From SZAS-7 sp964514655 (lineage in GTDB: Bacteria; Chlamydiota; Chlamydiia; Chlamydiales; FEN-1388): DNA of 64,000 bases. The notes under the pieces were generated by a model. The model saw only the letters and a program-made list of their open reading frames with translations, was not told where the DNA came from and did not search any database. A program made the position numbers and the translations under genes. Position 1 is the first letter of the stretch; every line of letters starts with the position of its first letter. The DNA lies in NCBI GenBank assembly GCA_964514655.1, contig CAZEQY010000001.1:124001-188000 (forward strand), in the 5' to 3' direction. Shown piece by piece: positions 16,957 through 26,506 of the stretch.

Positions 16957-18551
16957 TCTTCACTCTTTGGATCTAAGGCGGCGTGGAGAGCCTGGCCCAA
17001 AAAGGCGATGGCAACAAGAAGTACTGTAAGGACTATGGCTGGTGGCCAAAGTAGGTTTGAATCTGCGGGGAAGGCGGCTCTTCCTTCATCCATGAGAACG
17101 CCCCAGGAGCAAGACTGCTCTTCGCCAAGGCCAAGAAAAGCTAAAGCTGCTTCTCGCGTTACAGCAGCCATAATGTCAAAGGGCAGCAATGCTAAGACTG
17201 CCAGTATGCTATTTGGAAGGATATGGCGTATAAGGATAAAGCTATTAGGAAAGCCTACAGCTTTTGAAGCATCAACATAGAGCATCTCGCGCTCGCGAAA
17301 GGTCTCTGCTCGCACAAAGCGAAATGCGCTCATCCAGCTAAACAGCGAAATCACCAAGATCACAACAAATATCGACTTTGTCTGCAGTATGCTCACAATA
17401 AGCAGCAGCATAAAAAATACAGGCATTGCCTCCCACACCTCTACAAAACGGCATAGCAGCATGTCAAGTTTAGAGCCATAATATCCGGAAACTAGCCCCA
17501 AAGGCACACCAATACCAAGCGCTAAAAAAGTGGCTAAAAAGCCCACAAAGAGCGATATGCGCGAGCCAAAGATAAGTGCTGACAACAAGTCCTTGCGGTT
17601 GATCCGCGTATCAAGAGTAAACGGAAGCTGGATATTTAATGCCTGCTCGCCCCCTACATCATCTTCCCAGTGATGCCAGCTAAGAATCGGCATAAGAATA
17701 AAGGTAATTTTGCTCTCTTGCCGATCAAGCCATGCGCGCTTTTCCATAAGAAACTGTAGACGGTTTTGTAGCTCTTCGTAGGCCTCATTTTTTTCTTGTA
17801 GCTCTATTCTTTTACGCTCATTTTGTTTTGCCTCTCCAAGACGCTCTTCTTCTTCACGCTGGCTGTCATAAGCTGCTTTTCCCTTTCTGATAGCTGTTTG
17901 AAGTTCTTTTTTTTCTTTTCGCTCGCGAACAAGCTCTTGTGAATAGAGCGTATAGGGCGTCTTTTTGGGATTATGTAGAGCCTCTACTATTGCCCTGTGG
18001 GTTTTTTGTTTGTTGTATTCATCAAGTGCAAGGTTGAGTTTTGCATAGTGATTCATATACTCAAGCTCTATATCCCAAGATGGCAGTATAGACTTTGGGC
18101 GAGCAGCGCCTTCATCTTGCCCATGCGCATCAAGCTGCAGGATAAGCGCCTCTTTTTGGCGGTTTAAATAGGGAGAATCTGCAGGATCTAGCACTTCTAC
18201 TGTTGTAAAATAGATAAAAAATGTAAGAAGAAGCCCTGCAAGGCCTATTCGCAAGCCCAATTTATTGCTCGGCTTTAGCCAGACGGCTATACAATATACA
18301 GGCAGCAACACGCCAAGCAGATTAAAGAAAATATCGATTTTTTTTGTGTAAAAGGCAGCAGAAAATAGGTAGCGAAAAAGGGGAAAGTACATAGTGCCAT
18401 CATACACGACACAAAGCGGCTTACTTGAAGCCAAAAATGGTGCATAAAGCGCTATAAGGATAAACAGGCAAAGAACAAAAAACCCCAAAGCCCCAAGAGG
18501 CCGCTTCAACACCTTTTTCCATATTGTCTGCCAGTAGGTATCGTGCTTCAT
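16953..18551 (-). CDS. oppC: Peptide ABC transporter permease OppC, with large internal insertion
   Basis: 532 residues. The C-terminal 215 residues are a standard binding-protein-dependent permease domain with the EAA-loop (VDASKAVGFPNSFILIRHIL) that contacts the ATPases. Ahead of it lie an N-terminal transmembrane helix (about 16-36), two or three more hydrophobic segments (about 58-105) and a charged, predicted coiled-coil stretch (about 195-275). That extra part is periplasmic or membrane associated and about 200 residues longer than E. coli OppC. I recall the chlamydial OppC as also being long. The ATG overlaps the oppB stop, giving the gene order oppA-oppB-oppC. Confidence 0.92.
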   Translation of the reverse strand: MKHDTYWQTIWKKVLKRPLGALGFFVLCLFILIALYAPFLASSKPLCVVYDGTMYFPLFRYLFSAAFYTKKIDIFFNLLGVLLPVYCIAVWLKPSNKLGLRIGLAGLLLTFFIYFTTVEVLDPADSPYLNRQKEALILQLDAHGQDEGAARPKSILPSWDIELEYMNHYAKLNLALDEYNKQKTHRAIVEALHNPKKTPYTLYSQELVRERKEKKELQTAIRKGKAAYDSQREEEERLGEAKQNERKRIELQEKNEAYEELQNRLQFLMEKRAWLDRQESKITFILMPILSWHHWEDDVGGEQALNIQLPFTLDTRINRKDLLSALIFGSRISLFVGFLATFLALGIGVPLGLVSGYYGSKLDMLLCRFVEVWEAMPVFFMLLLIVSILQTKSIFVVILVISLFSWMSAFRFVRAETFREREMLYVDASKAVGFPNSFILIRHILPNSILAVLALLPFDIMAAVTREAALAFLGLGEEQSCSWGVLMDEGRAAFPADSNLLWPPAIVLTVLLVAIAFLGQALHAALDPKSEE

Positions 18552-20047
18552 GTTTTAGCTCCAAGCGTAACGCGTGGGTCAAGTGCCATATAACAAAGAT
18601 CCGCTACAAGATAGCCTATAAGGGCTAAAAATGACCCCATAAGCGATGAAAACATCATCACATTATAGTCTCGATTTAAAATGGCATCGTAAAAAAACTT
18701 GCCAAAGCCATGAATTTCAAAGATAGTCTCAATGATTACAGAGCCGCCGATAATAAGCCCCAATGAACCTGCAACAGATGTCACAATAGGTATAGCGCCA
18801 TTCATGCCAACATGGTTGCAGTAAAGCGCAAGTGGTCCTACACCTTTTGCACGCACTGTACGCACATAGTCTTGTCCAAGTGCATCCAAGAAAACAGCGC
18901 GCGATAAACGCGTCTGAACGGCCATACTTCCCAAAAAGATTGTAAGTAATGGCAAGGTAATATGCCGAGCAATATCTAGCACTCTCTGCCATGAAGTAAG
19001 CGAGTGGTAGAGAGCTTCTTCACTTGAAAACCCTCGTATAGGAAAGGGAAGATCTGTGAATGGATAGTTGTGATGCAGCGCCACTTTTTCAATCAAAAAT
19101 GGAGCCACCACAAAGACCGGAGTTGCCCAAAGCACAAGAAAAAGTATGTTCATACCGCGATCAAAAAGGCTTTTGCTATATATCGCCATAAGCATGCCAA
19201 AAAGTAGGCATAAGAAAAATGTCGCAACCATCGGTAGCACAGAAAGCGTGAGCGAAATTTTTAGCCGAGATACCACTTCATCAATGACGCTGCGGTTAGG
19301 ATCGTTTCTCAGCACCCCAAAATCTAGGCTAAGTGTACGCTTAAAATACCTTGCAAGCCTTGTATCACAAAATGCTGTACGTAGATATTCAGCCCCCGAC
19401 TGGTTAAACGTAAGCCCCTCCGGATGTTCCTCATACCAGCGAGAAAGGATATTTATCTGCTGCACAAGCTCTTCTTCAGTTTTTGGGGGCCTTTCTCTAA
19501 AGGAGTCTAAGAAAAGGTTATTTTTGGCTATTTCCTGGTTTATGCGAAATTCTTTGCTAGTAACTCTTGCTCCCATAATCTGAAAGCGCGTAGCTCCACG
19601 CAAAAAATAGTAAACAGCAAGCTTTCTCGTTTCAAAAGGCACCTGGGGATCTTTTGCAATGCTTACAAGCTGTGGCAAAGTAAAGCGCGCGCGATCACCC
19701 ACTAACACTCTAAGCTCAGAATAGCTTTTGGCACTTAACTCAGCACCATTTTTTCGCTTTGTTCTTATTAGTTCAAGGTCGTGAAGCACCCGTCGCTTAG
19801 AAGTAGAAGGCCAGTCATTATAGAGTATTGGCAGTGTAAGCCCAAAAAATTCTCGGAACTGCAAGTAGCGATCTTCCGGCATTGCAACCGAGGCACTTGC
19901 CCGCATCGAGGCATCTCCTGCCACACCAACCTGCGCAACATAGACGGGCTCTCCCGGCGCCAGGTTTATGATAATAAAGTTCACAAACACAATCGCCAAA
20001 AGTGTAATCGGAAGCAAAAGCAATCGATAACCAATATATCGCAACAT
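18548..20047 (-). CDS. oppB: Peptide ABC transporter permease OppB, long form
   Basis: 499 residues. It has an N-terminal transmembrane helix with the family's INLAPGEPV motif, an extended periplasmic-type region (about 40-260), then the permease domain with the EAA loop (RTVRAKGVGPLALYCNHV). E. coli OppB is about 306 residues, so this is a long form of the YejB type. The overlap with oppC (ATGA) couples the two, and 55 bases separate it from oppA. It partners OppC to form the pore for oligopeptide import, a main nutrient route for intracellular bacteria. Confidence 0.92.
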   Translation of the reverse strand: MLRYIGYRLLLLPITLLAIVFVNFIIINLAPGEPVYVAQVGVAGDASMRASASVAMPEDRYLQFREFFGLTLPILYNDWPSTSKRRVLHDLELIRTKRKNGAELSAKSYSELRVLVGDRARFTLPQLVSIAKDPQVPFETRKLAVYYFLRGATRFQIMGARVTSKEFRINQEIAKNNLFLDSFRERPPKTEEELVQQINILSRWYEEHPEGLTFNQSGAEYLRTAFCDTRLARYFKRTLSLDFGVLRNDPNRSVIDEVVSRLKISLTLSVLPMVATFFLCLLFGMLMAIYSKSLFDRGMNILFLVLWATPVFVVAPFLIEKVALHHNYPFTDLPFPIRGFSSEEALYHSLTSWQRVLDIARHITLPLLTIFLGSMAVQTRLSRAVFLDALGQDYVRTVRAKGVGPLALYCNHVGMNGAIPIVTSVAGSLGLIIGGSVIIETIFEIHGFGKFFYDAILNRDYNVMMFSSLMGSFLALIGYLVADLCYMALDPRVTLGAKT

Positions 20048-20102
20048 ACTAACTCAACTTGTTCGTCCGGGATATTCGCATGAACGTACGATTTTTTCCA
20101 GT

Positions 20103-22157
20103 CTATTTCCAGGAATACATGAACGAAGGCTGTTCGACATCGGCACCGGGGACTAAGTCTTGGCGCTCTTTAGGAATAAAGACATCTTGTATCCAGCTCC
20201 ACGAGAGGAGGGTACTTTTAGGGCTAAATAAAAAGGTGTAGGGCTGCTCGTCGTAGAGAAGCTCGTGCAGGTGCCAGTAAAGCGCTTTTCGCTTTTCTGG
20301 GTTTGATTCAAACTGCAGCTTTTCGATATAGCGGTCAACTTCAGGGTTTTGAAAGCCTATCATATTGGATGAGCCCTTAACTTGCGCACCTTCAGAATGC
20401 CAAAGCTGGCGGGGATCTTCTGGAGGTGATCCAAGGCTCCAAGAAAGATAGATAGCATCAAAGTTTTTATCCTCAAAGGCACTTGATAAGTCTGCTACAT
20501 CAAGCCCATTCAAGCGGCACTCTATGCCTATTTCTTTTAGCGACTGGGCAATAAGTTCGCAGTTTATTTTTGCAATTGGGTCCTTTACAAAATAGATGAG
20601 CGAAAAACGAAAAGGAGCTCCATCTTTATATAAAAGGCCATCGCCTTCTGTTGCTGCCCAGCCCTCTTTTGCGAAAATAAGCTTGGCCCTATCTGGATCA
20701 TAAGAATAAACCGGCAGCGTGGGGTTATATTCTGTAGACCCATAAAAAAACGGTCCTGTAATCTCTACGCCATTGCCATTTAGGTTTTGGCGTATAAGCC
20801 TTGCTCGATCTATTGCAAACGTTAGGGCTTGACGTATCTTTTTATTAGAAAAAAGCGCCCTTTTTTCATTCCATCCAACATATGAATAGCGCCTTTCTAA
20901 AAAGTTAAGCCTTTTTATCGTATGTCCAAGGCTATTTTGCTGCTTATATTCAGGTGACTCTAGGTACTTTTCAAGCTCTATAATACTTTGTGGGCTTATC
21001 ATGCATAGGTCAATTTTTTGTGCTAAAAAGTCGCGAAATAGCGCTTCTGTAGTCTCTAAAAAATAGACCTCCATAGACTCGTAGAGAGCATGGACGGAGC
21101 TAAAAAACTCTGGATTTCTTCTAAAGCGAATTTGCTGATCACTTATGCCATCAAAAATCCAAGCACCACAAGACACAATAACGTGCGAGGCAAAATGAGA
21201 AGCAAAATTTTGTGCCCATGTAGAGCTTGTTCGGTAAAAATCTGGGCTTGTATCGTCTTGGCAGATCTTAGTTCCATCCAGATTATACTGGTATACAAAG
21301 CGAGCAAGCGGCCTTAGCTGCGAGACATAAAAGGGCACGGCATAAGGTAGTGATAAGATGCTATTTCCGGCATCATCAACATGCGCCGAGAGCTTGCAGG
21401 TAACAACAAGCGTAAGATCATCAATTACTTCAACTTTATCAATATCGCGAAGTAGCAGCCTAAGGGTCACAGCATCAGGCACATCTACATGGACATTAGA
21501 AAGTGCATCCCAAAAAAACTGAAAGTCATGAGCTGTTACTGGATGCTTTTGCAAAAAGTGGCTCGACAACGCAACATTTTCCGGAAAAAGCCTCTCTTCA
21601 AGTGGCTGCCAGACAAGGTCATCGCGAAGGTGCACCCAAAAGGCAACGCGATCCGGCCTATCCGTCTTTCGCTTTTCCATCTTTATAGCAAAGTCTTGCG
21701 CCATACGTTCATAAAAGCCAAATTTTTGGCCGGCAATTGCTCCCTGGCAATAGCCTGTCCATTCACTTACAAGTGCCCACTGGCTAAATGGATGCAGGTT
21801 TTGCGGTGTACCGATAGTTGCTAAACGAAAAGTCCCTTTAGGCCTAAAATGAGGCCCAACAAGCTTTGGCAGTGTTTCCGAAAAAAAAGGATCTTCTTCA
21901 AGAAGATTTTTATATTTTGGATCGATATGTGGACGACTTGTTGCACTAACGCGTTTTTCAATTGGAGGAAAAGGGGCGGTTTGAGTAACCCGAGGCGCCC
22001 TATATTCTTTTTCTAGGGCTTCAAGCTGCTCTTTAATGCTCTCTAGTCGCTTTTCTTGAATGAGGGAAGACCAATACAAGAGCCCAAGAAAACATAAAAC
22101 TGCTATCCAGGCAATAAGTCGAAACAAGAGAGTAAGTGGTGCACGCTTCTTCATCAT
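20103..22157 (-). CDS. oppA: Peptide-binding protein OppA (SBP family 5), membrane anchored
   Basis: 684 residues. The N-terminus is a single hydrophobic helix (about 12-30) without a lipobox, followed by a coiled-coil spacer. It is therefore likely tethered by a transmembrane anchor rather than a lipid. The body is the family-5 extracellular solute-binding fold with blocks such as TIGTPQNLHPFSQW, KIRQALTFAIDRARLI, DPDRAKLIFAKEGW and the C-terminal PYTFLF. First gene of the oppABC operon. The divergent gap to glgP (82 bases) should hold its promoter. MM start: either Met is possible. Confidence 0.93.
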   Translation of the reverse strand: MMKKRAPLTLLFRLIAWIAVLCFLGLLYWSSLIQEKRLESIKEQLEALEKEYRAPRVTQTAPFPPIEKRVSATSRPHIDPKYKNLLEEDPFFSETLPKLVGPHFRPKGTFRLATIGTPQNLHPFSQWALVSEWTGYCQGAIAGQKFGFYERMAQDFAIKMEKRKTDRPDRVAFWVHLRDDLVWQPLEERLFPENVALSSHFLQKHPVTAHDFQFFWDALSNVHVDVPDAVTLRLLLRDIDKVEVIDDLTLVVTCKLSAHVDDAGNSILSLPYAVPFYVSQLRPLARFVYQYNLDGTKICQDDTSPDFYRTSSTWAQNFASHFASHVIVSCGAWIFDGISDQQIRFRRNPEFFSSVHALYESMEVYFLETTEALFRDFLAQKIDLCMISPQSIIELEKYLESPEYKQQNSLGHTIKRLNFLERRYSYVGWNEKRALFSNKKIRQALTFAIDRARLIRQNLNGNGVEITGPFFYGSTEYNPTLPVYSYDPDRAKLIFAKEGWAATEGDGLLYKDGAPFRFSLIYFVKDPIAKINCELIAQSLKEIGIECRLNGLDVADLSSAFEDKNFDAIYLSWSLGSPPEDPRQLWHSEGAQVKGSSNMIGFQNPEVDRYIEKLQFESNPEKRKALYWHLHELLYDEQPYTFLFSPKSTLLSWSWIQDVFIPKERQDLVPGADVEQPSFMYSWK

Positions 22158-22239
22158 GCGTACTTATACAATTTTACTAGAAATTAGGCAATGTTGTATA
22201 TGCCATACAAGAGTACACTTATTAGGCAAGGACCACCTC

Positions 22240-24822
22240 ATGACGACGACAGATCAAACTACCTTCACCCTTGAAGAGCAGGCCGTGATGCTTATCCAAA
22301 AAATTAAGCATTACCTTATCACTACTCTTGGTCGCGTACTTGAAGAGGCAAATCCTGAAGAATTTTACCGCGCCCTATGCTACGCAATACGCGAACAGAT
22401 CATGATTAACTGGCAGGCAACGGCAGACACCTGGCATAAAAAAAATTGCCGAGTTGTCTTTTATATGTCGCTGGAGTACCTGCCTGGCCGTTTTTTAAAT
22501 AACAACCTCACAAACCTCAAAAATCTAGACGTCGTAAAGCTCGTCCTCAAAAAAACAGGGCGCACACTACACGATGTTATCGCCTATGAATATGACCCAG
22601 GACTTGGCAATGGTGGTCTTGGCAGGCTCGCATCTTGCTTTTTGGACTCGCTTGCTACGTTAAAAATGCCTTCTCGTGGCTATGGATTGCGCTATCAATA
22701 TGGCCTCTTTGAGCAGCAGCTTTTAGATGGTGTGCAGATAGAAAAGCCAGACTTATGGCTGCTTTCAGAGAATCCTTGGGAATTTAGACGCGATCAAAGA
22801 AGGCAGGTTGTTAACTTCTGCGGAAACCCCGTAAAACGTGTTAACGAAATTGGCGATGAAGTATACGATCTACAAAGCCCAGAAGAAGTGTGGGCTATTC
22901 CATATGACATCCCAATAGTGGGCTATAGCGAAAAAGATGACTTTGCCGTTGTCACCATGCGCCTATGGACTACTAAAGAATCTCCAAGAAATTTTCAGCT
23001 ACAGCGCTATAACGCAGGGCGCCTAGACCAGGCTGCAGAAAACACAACGCTCACAGATGTTCTCTATCCAAGCGATGTCACCGATGTAGGAAAGCGAATA
23101 CGCCTCAAGCAAGAGTTTTTGATGGTCTCAGCATCTGTCAAAGATATCTTGCGCTACTACTTTACAAGCAACTCAGACATAGGCGAATTTCAGGATAAGG
23201 TGCGGATCCAAATTAACGACACGCACCCTTCTGTTCTTATTGCCGAACTTATGAGACAGCTTACAGGCCACTACAACCTGCCATGGACTAAGGCATGGGA
23301 AGTGACACAAAGCTGTACAAGCTACACAAACCACACAATACTCTCTGAAGCACTAGAACAGTGGGATCAGGGCCTCTTTAAGTATCTCCTGCCAAGACAG
23401 TATAAGATCATCGAACGCATAAACTTAGACTTTTGCAACCTCGTACGCTCTCGCTACCCTAATCAAGAAGATCGCATCCACAAGATGTCCATCCTTGAAA
23501 ATAACATGGTACGCATGGCAAATCTTGCTATCGTTGGCTCCCACAAGGTAAATGGCGTTGCTGCCCTGCACACAGAGATCCTCAAAAAATCGCTCTTTAG
23601 CGAGTTTGTAGACATCTGGCCGGATAAGTTTGTTAACGTCACAAACGGCGTGACACATAGACGCTGGCTCTTAAACTGCGACCCAGACCTTGCTGCCTTT
23701 ATTACAGAGCGCATTGGCAAGGGCTGGATTTGTGACTTTAGCCAAATTAACAAGCTTGCAGCCTTTGCTGGCGACGAATCTAGCCAAAAAGCCTTTCTTG
23801 AAGTTAAGAAAAAAAATAAGCAACGTCTTTTAGACTTTTTACACGGTGAAGGTAGCCCCCGCGATGCTACAGGCAACCACGTGCCTTCAGACGTTATTTT
23901 AGATACAAGCGCCCTCTTTGATTCCCAGGTAAAGCGCGTTCACGAATATAAGCGCCAGCTCTTAAACGCCCTACACCTTATTATGCGCTATCATGATATC
24001 AAAGACAACCCTAACGGCCCCCATGTAAAGCGCCTTGCCATCTTTGCAGGAAAAGCAGCAGCAAGCTATGAAACTGCTAAAACAATCATCCACCTGATAT
24101 GCTGCCTTGCAAAAAAAATAAACTCTGACCCTATTGTGAGTCAGTTTTTGAATGTAGCCTACATAGAAAACTACAACGTCTCAAAAGCAGAGATCATCAT
24201 CCCGGCAACAGATCTTTCTGAGCAGATATCATGCGCAGGCCTTGAAGCATCGGGAACAGGCAATATGAAGTTTGCCATTAACGGCGCGCTCACGATAGGC
24301 ACTGAAGATGGCGCCAACATAGAGATGCGTGAAGAGATCACCGATGAGTGGTGGCCATTTCGCTTTGGCGCATCGGCACAAGAAATTGCTGATATGAAGG
24401 CAAAGCAAAGCTATAAAGCCTGGGATATCTACCAGTCAAACCCCAAGATAAAGCGCGCTATAGACTCCCTAAGAGATCACTCCCTTACGCAATACGAAAC
24501 AGAACACCAGTCCCTAAGTTCTCTTTACTATACCCTTTTGGAAGGAAGCTACGGCTCACAGCCAGACCGCTTTTTTGTGCTTAAAGACCTTGAAGACTAT
24601 TGTGCAACTCAAAATAGAGTGGACGCGCTCTACCAAACACCTCTTAAATGGGCAGAATATGCCATCCACAACATCGCCGGCATGGGCAAATTTTCCACCG
24701 ACCGCTCCATCCAAGAATACTGCAAGTACATCTGGGACATCAAACCCTGCGACATTGACCCCCAACTATTTGACCGAGTAAAGCGCGCCTACCTCGAAAG
24801 TACACCATTTTCTCTACTCTAA
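22240..24822 (+). CDS. glgP: Glycogen/starch/alpha-glucan phosphorylase
   Basis: 860 residues from ATG 22240 (AAGGA upstream). In-frame codons further upstream fall in the divergent promoter region. It releases glucose-1-phosphate from glycogen with pyridoxal phosphate. Seen: GNGGLGRLASCFLDSLATL, the nucleotide/glucose site block, NDTHPS, the THRRWLL block, KRVHEYKRQ, and EASGTGNMKF, which contains the PLP-binding Lys. Length is that of the maltodextrin/glycogen phosphorylase family. Chlamydiae keep a full glycogen pathway. No other glg gene is adjacent. Confidence 0.97.
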   Translation: MTTTDQTTFTLEEQAVMLIQKIKHYLITTLGRVLEEANPEEFYRALCYAIREQIMINWQATADTWHKKNCRVVFYMSLEYLPGRFLNNNLTNLKNLDVVKLVLKKTGRTLHDVIAYEYDPGLGNGGLGRLASCFLDSLATLKMPSRGYGLRYQYGLFEQQLLDGVQIEKPDLWLLSENPWEFRRDQRRQVVNFCGNPVKRVNEIGDEVYDLQSPEEVWAIPYDIPIVGYSEKDDFAVVTMRLWTTKESPRNFQLQRYNAGRLDQAAENTTLTDVLYPSDVTDVGKRIRLKQEFLMVSASVKDILRYYFTSNSDIGEFQDKVRIQINDTHPSVLIAELMRQLTGHYNLPWTKAWEVTQSCTSYTNHTILSEALEQWDQGLFKYLLPRQYKIIERINLDFCNLVRSRYPNQEDRIHKMSILENNMVRMANLAIVGSHKVNGVAALHTEILKKSLFSEFVDIWPDKFVNVTNGVTHRRWLLNCDPDLAAFITERIGKGWICDFSQINKLAAFAGDESSQKAFLEVKKKNKQRLLDFLHGEGSPRDATGNHVPSDVILDTSALFDSQVKRVHEYKRQLLNALHLIMRYHDIKDNPNGPHVKRLAIFAGKAAASYETAKTIIHLICCLAKKINSDPIVSQFLNVAYIENYNVSKAEIIIPATDLSEQISCAGLEASGTGNMKFAINGALTIGTEDGANIEMREEITDEWWPFRFGASAQEIADMKAKQSYKAWDIYQSNPKIKRAIDSLRDHSLTQYETEHQSLSSLYYTLLEGSYGSQPDRFFVLKDLEDYCATQNRVDALYQTPLKWAEYAIHNIAGMGKFSTDRSIQEYCKYIWDIKPCDIDPQLFDRVKRAYLESTPFSLL

Positions 24823-24831
24823 GAGGCTGCA

Positions 24832-25767
24832 TCATCTCTGATACGCTTCAAACTCGCGCAGGAAGAAGTTTGGAAGCGTTGTGTAGGGACAGACATGGTT
24901 GTCTTCACCGCAGATATATATTACCTTTTCAGGTTCATATATCTGCTGCACAAGCTCAAGAAAGGGCAGTCCTCTATGTACGCAGCCATAGACGACAAGG
25001 TCAAACTCCTTATTTTTGATCCTTTGCTCGATATTTTCTCTATCGACGTCTTGGTCTTGAAGGATTTTAGTATAGCTTATGCCTCGCCCATAAAGCCCTT
25101 GCACATCACCGTAGGTATTATAGATATGACAAATCTTCGGAACATCCACTACCATGTCTTGATAGAGCTCTTTTAAACCAATCAAAGTAAGGCAGCGCAT
25201 ATAATCCGGCGAGGTGCCAATCGATAAATAGAGGATTTTTCCTTCACCTGTATAATTACTAGTCTCTAACAAATAACGGGCCATGGCTTTTGTCGTAAGA
25301 TGCATGCGGGTGTAGTCAAGGAGACTGTCTAGTATCTTAAAGTACCTTTCGCGGTCAAATTTTTCGTGGTCGATATGCAGATACGATACACCCTCTAGAT
25401 TCATGGCCTCTAGAATAAGCTCTCGAGGCATAAAATACATAGTATCCGGATCACACTTTTCCAAATCGACAAAGTAGGGTATGCAGCCGTTTGCAAGTAT
25501 TTCGTAGTGGCGCATACAGTCCCAGCCTGCTTTTTTTTGGGTAACTGCAAAGTAAGATCGCTGATAGTCTTTATAGTAGGCATCTTCAGTGTCGTAGATA
25601 TACGTTGTCATATCTCCAGGGATAAGGGGCGCAAAATCCAACTCTTTTTCGGGAATCTCACGAACAATTTTACATTCGGGAATAGAAAAACTGATTGGAT
25701 TTGGCACAGCTTGCAGCAGCGTCTGAAGGCATATTGACATCGGAACTAGGTACATTTTTATGTTCAT
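24832..25767 (-). CDS. Exported glycosyltransferase-like protein (exostosin-type motif)
   Basis: 311 residues with a signal peptide (hydrophobic to about residue 19, LQA before VP) and GAGGTG before the ATG. The stretch KKAGWDCMRHYEILANGCI (about 77-95), followed by PYFVDLEKC and TMYFMPRELILEA, resembles the C-terminal nucleotide-sugar-binding block of exostosin-like glycosyltransferases (RHYEI...G.IP). The last third (DLVVYGCVHRG ... ICGEDNHVCPY) is a second conserved-looking module that I cannot name. If it is a glycosyltransferase, its donor sugar nucleotide would have to be found outside the bacterial cytoplasm. First of four neighbouring exported enzymes. The call is tentative. Confidence 0.65.
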   Translation of the reverse strand: MNIKMYLVPMSICLQTLLQAVPNPISFSIPECKIVREIPEKELDFAPLIPGDMTTYIYDTEDAYYKDYQRSYFAVTQKKAGWDCMRHYEILANGCIPYFVDLEKCDPDTMYFMPRELILEAMNLEGVSYLHIDHEKFDRERYFKILDSLLDYTRMHLTTKAMARYLLETSNYTGEGKILYLSIGTSPDYMRCLTLIGLKELYQDMVVDVPKICHIYNTYGDVQGLYGRGISYTKILQDQDVDRENIEQRIKNKEFDLVVYGCVHRGLPFLELVQQIYEPEKVIYICGEDNHVCPYTTLPNFFLREFEAYQR

Positions 25768-25843
25768 GACACCTCAAATTATATTTTGCGAAAAAACCAC
25801 AAATAAGCTAATTTTTTCAATTATAATAATCCCCGAATTCACT

Positions 25844-26506
25844 ATGAAAAAAGCTGTTGTTAGTTGCTGCCTGTTTTTCGCTCCTCTTCTAGCTACAAGC
25901 CCGGAGCTAGAAAATGTTTATGCTGAACATTGCCAAACCCCTTCTGATATCAACGAACATATTTCTATCTTGAGACTATATGCAAGCGAGTGTTCATCGG
26001 CTACCGAAATTGGCGTAAGATCACTTGTTTCAACCTGGGGTCTTCTATGCGGGCTTTCAGATAGCATTGAAGAGAAAAAGACATATCTTGGAATTGACCT
26101 TCAATATCCACCTGCAGATAAGCTCCAGATGGCAAAGCAATTAGCTCAAGCAAATGGGGTTGAATTTCAGTTTTTAGCTGCAAACGATATGCACATTGCA
26201 CTTGAGCCTGTTGACCTTCTATTCATAGACTCTTTACACACCTATTGCCACTTGACGTATGAATTAGAAACCTTCTCACCAATTGTTGGTAAATACATCT
26301 GCCTTCACGATACAAGTGGACCATGGGGCGAAAAAGATGATTGGGAGTATGGAGGCACCTACTCTGAATACCCCCCTCATATTGATCGCACCAAAAGAGG
26401 GTTATGGTCTGCTGTTGTCGATTTCTTAGAGAGCCACCCTGAGTGGCACCTCGTCGAGCGGCGGCTAAATAATAATGGGTTTACTATCTTGAAACGCGAT
26501 TATTGA
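25844..26506 (+). CDS. Exported class I SAM-dependent methyltransferase
   Basis: 220 residues from ATG 25844. A signal peptide covers residues 1-17 (FAPLLA before TS). The mature part is a Rossmann methyltransferase of the Methyltransf_24 type: ATEIGVRSLVSTWGLL is motif I, YLGIDLQYP is the acidic post-motif I strand, and VDLLFIDSLHTYCHLTYEL and GKYICLHDT follow in the right order. A TATAAT stands at 25822-25827, so a promoter just upstream is likely. Methylated substrate unknown. SAM is not expected in a periplasm, so the product probably acts after further secretion. Convergent by 7 bases with the fucosyltransferase gene. Confidence 0.8.
   Translation: MKKAVVSCCLFFAPLLATSPELENVYAEHCQTPSDINEHISILRLYASECSSATEIGVRSLVSTWGLLCGLSDSIEEKKTYLGIDLQYPPADKLQMAKQLAQANGVEFQFLAANDMHIALEPVDLLFIDSLHTYCHLTYELETFSPIVGKYICLHDTSGPWGEKDDWEYGGTYSEYPPHIDRTKRGLWSAVVDFLESHPEWHLVERRLNNNGFTILKRDY

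Noticed and set aside
25778..25783. TATAAT on the minus strand just upstream of the exostosin-like gene
   Set aside because: Only about 10 bases from the ATG, so transcription would start inside the ribosome-binding site. No matching -35.
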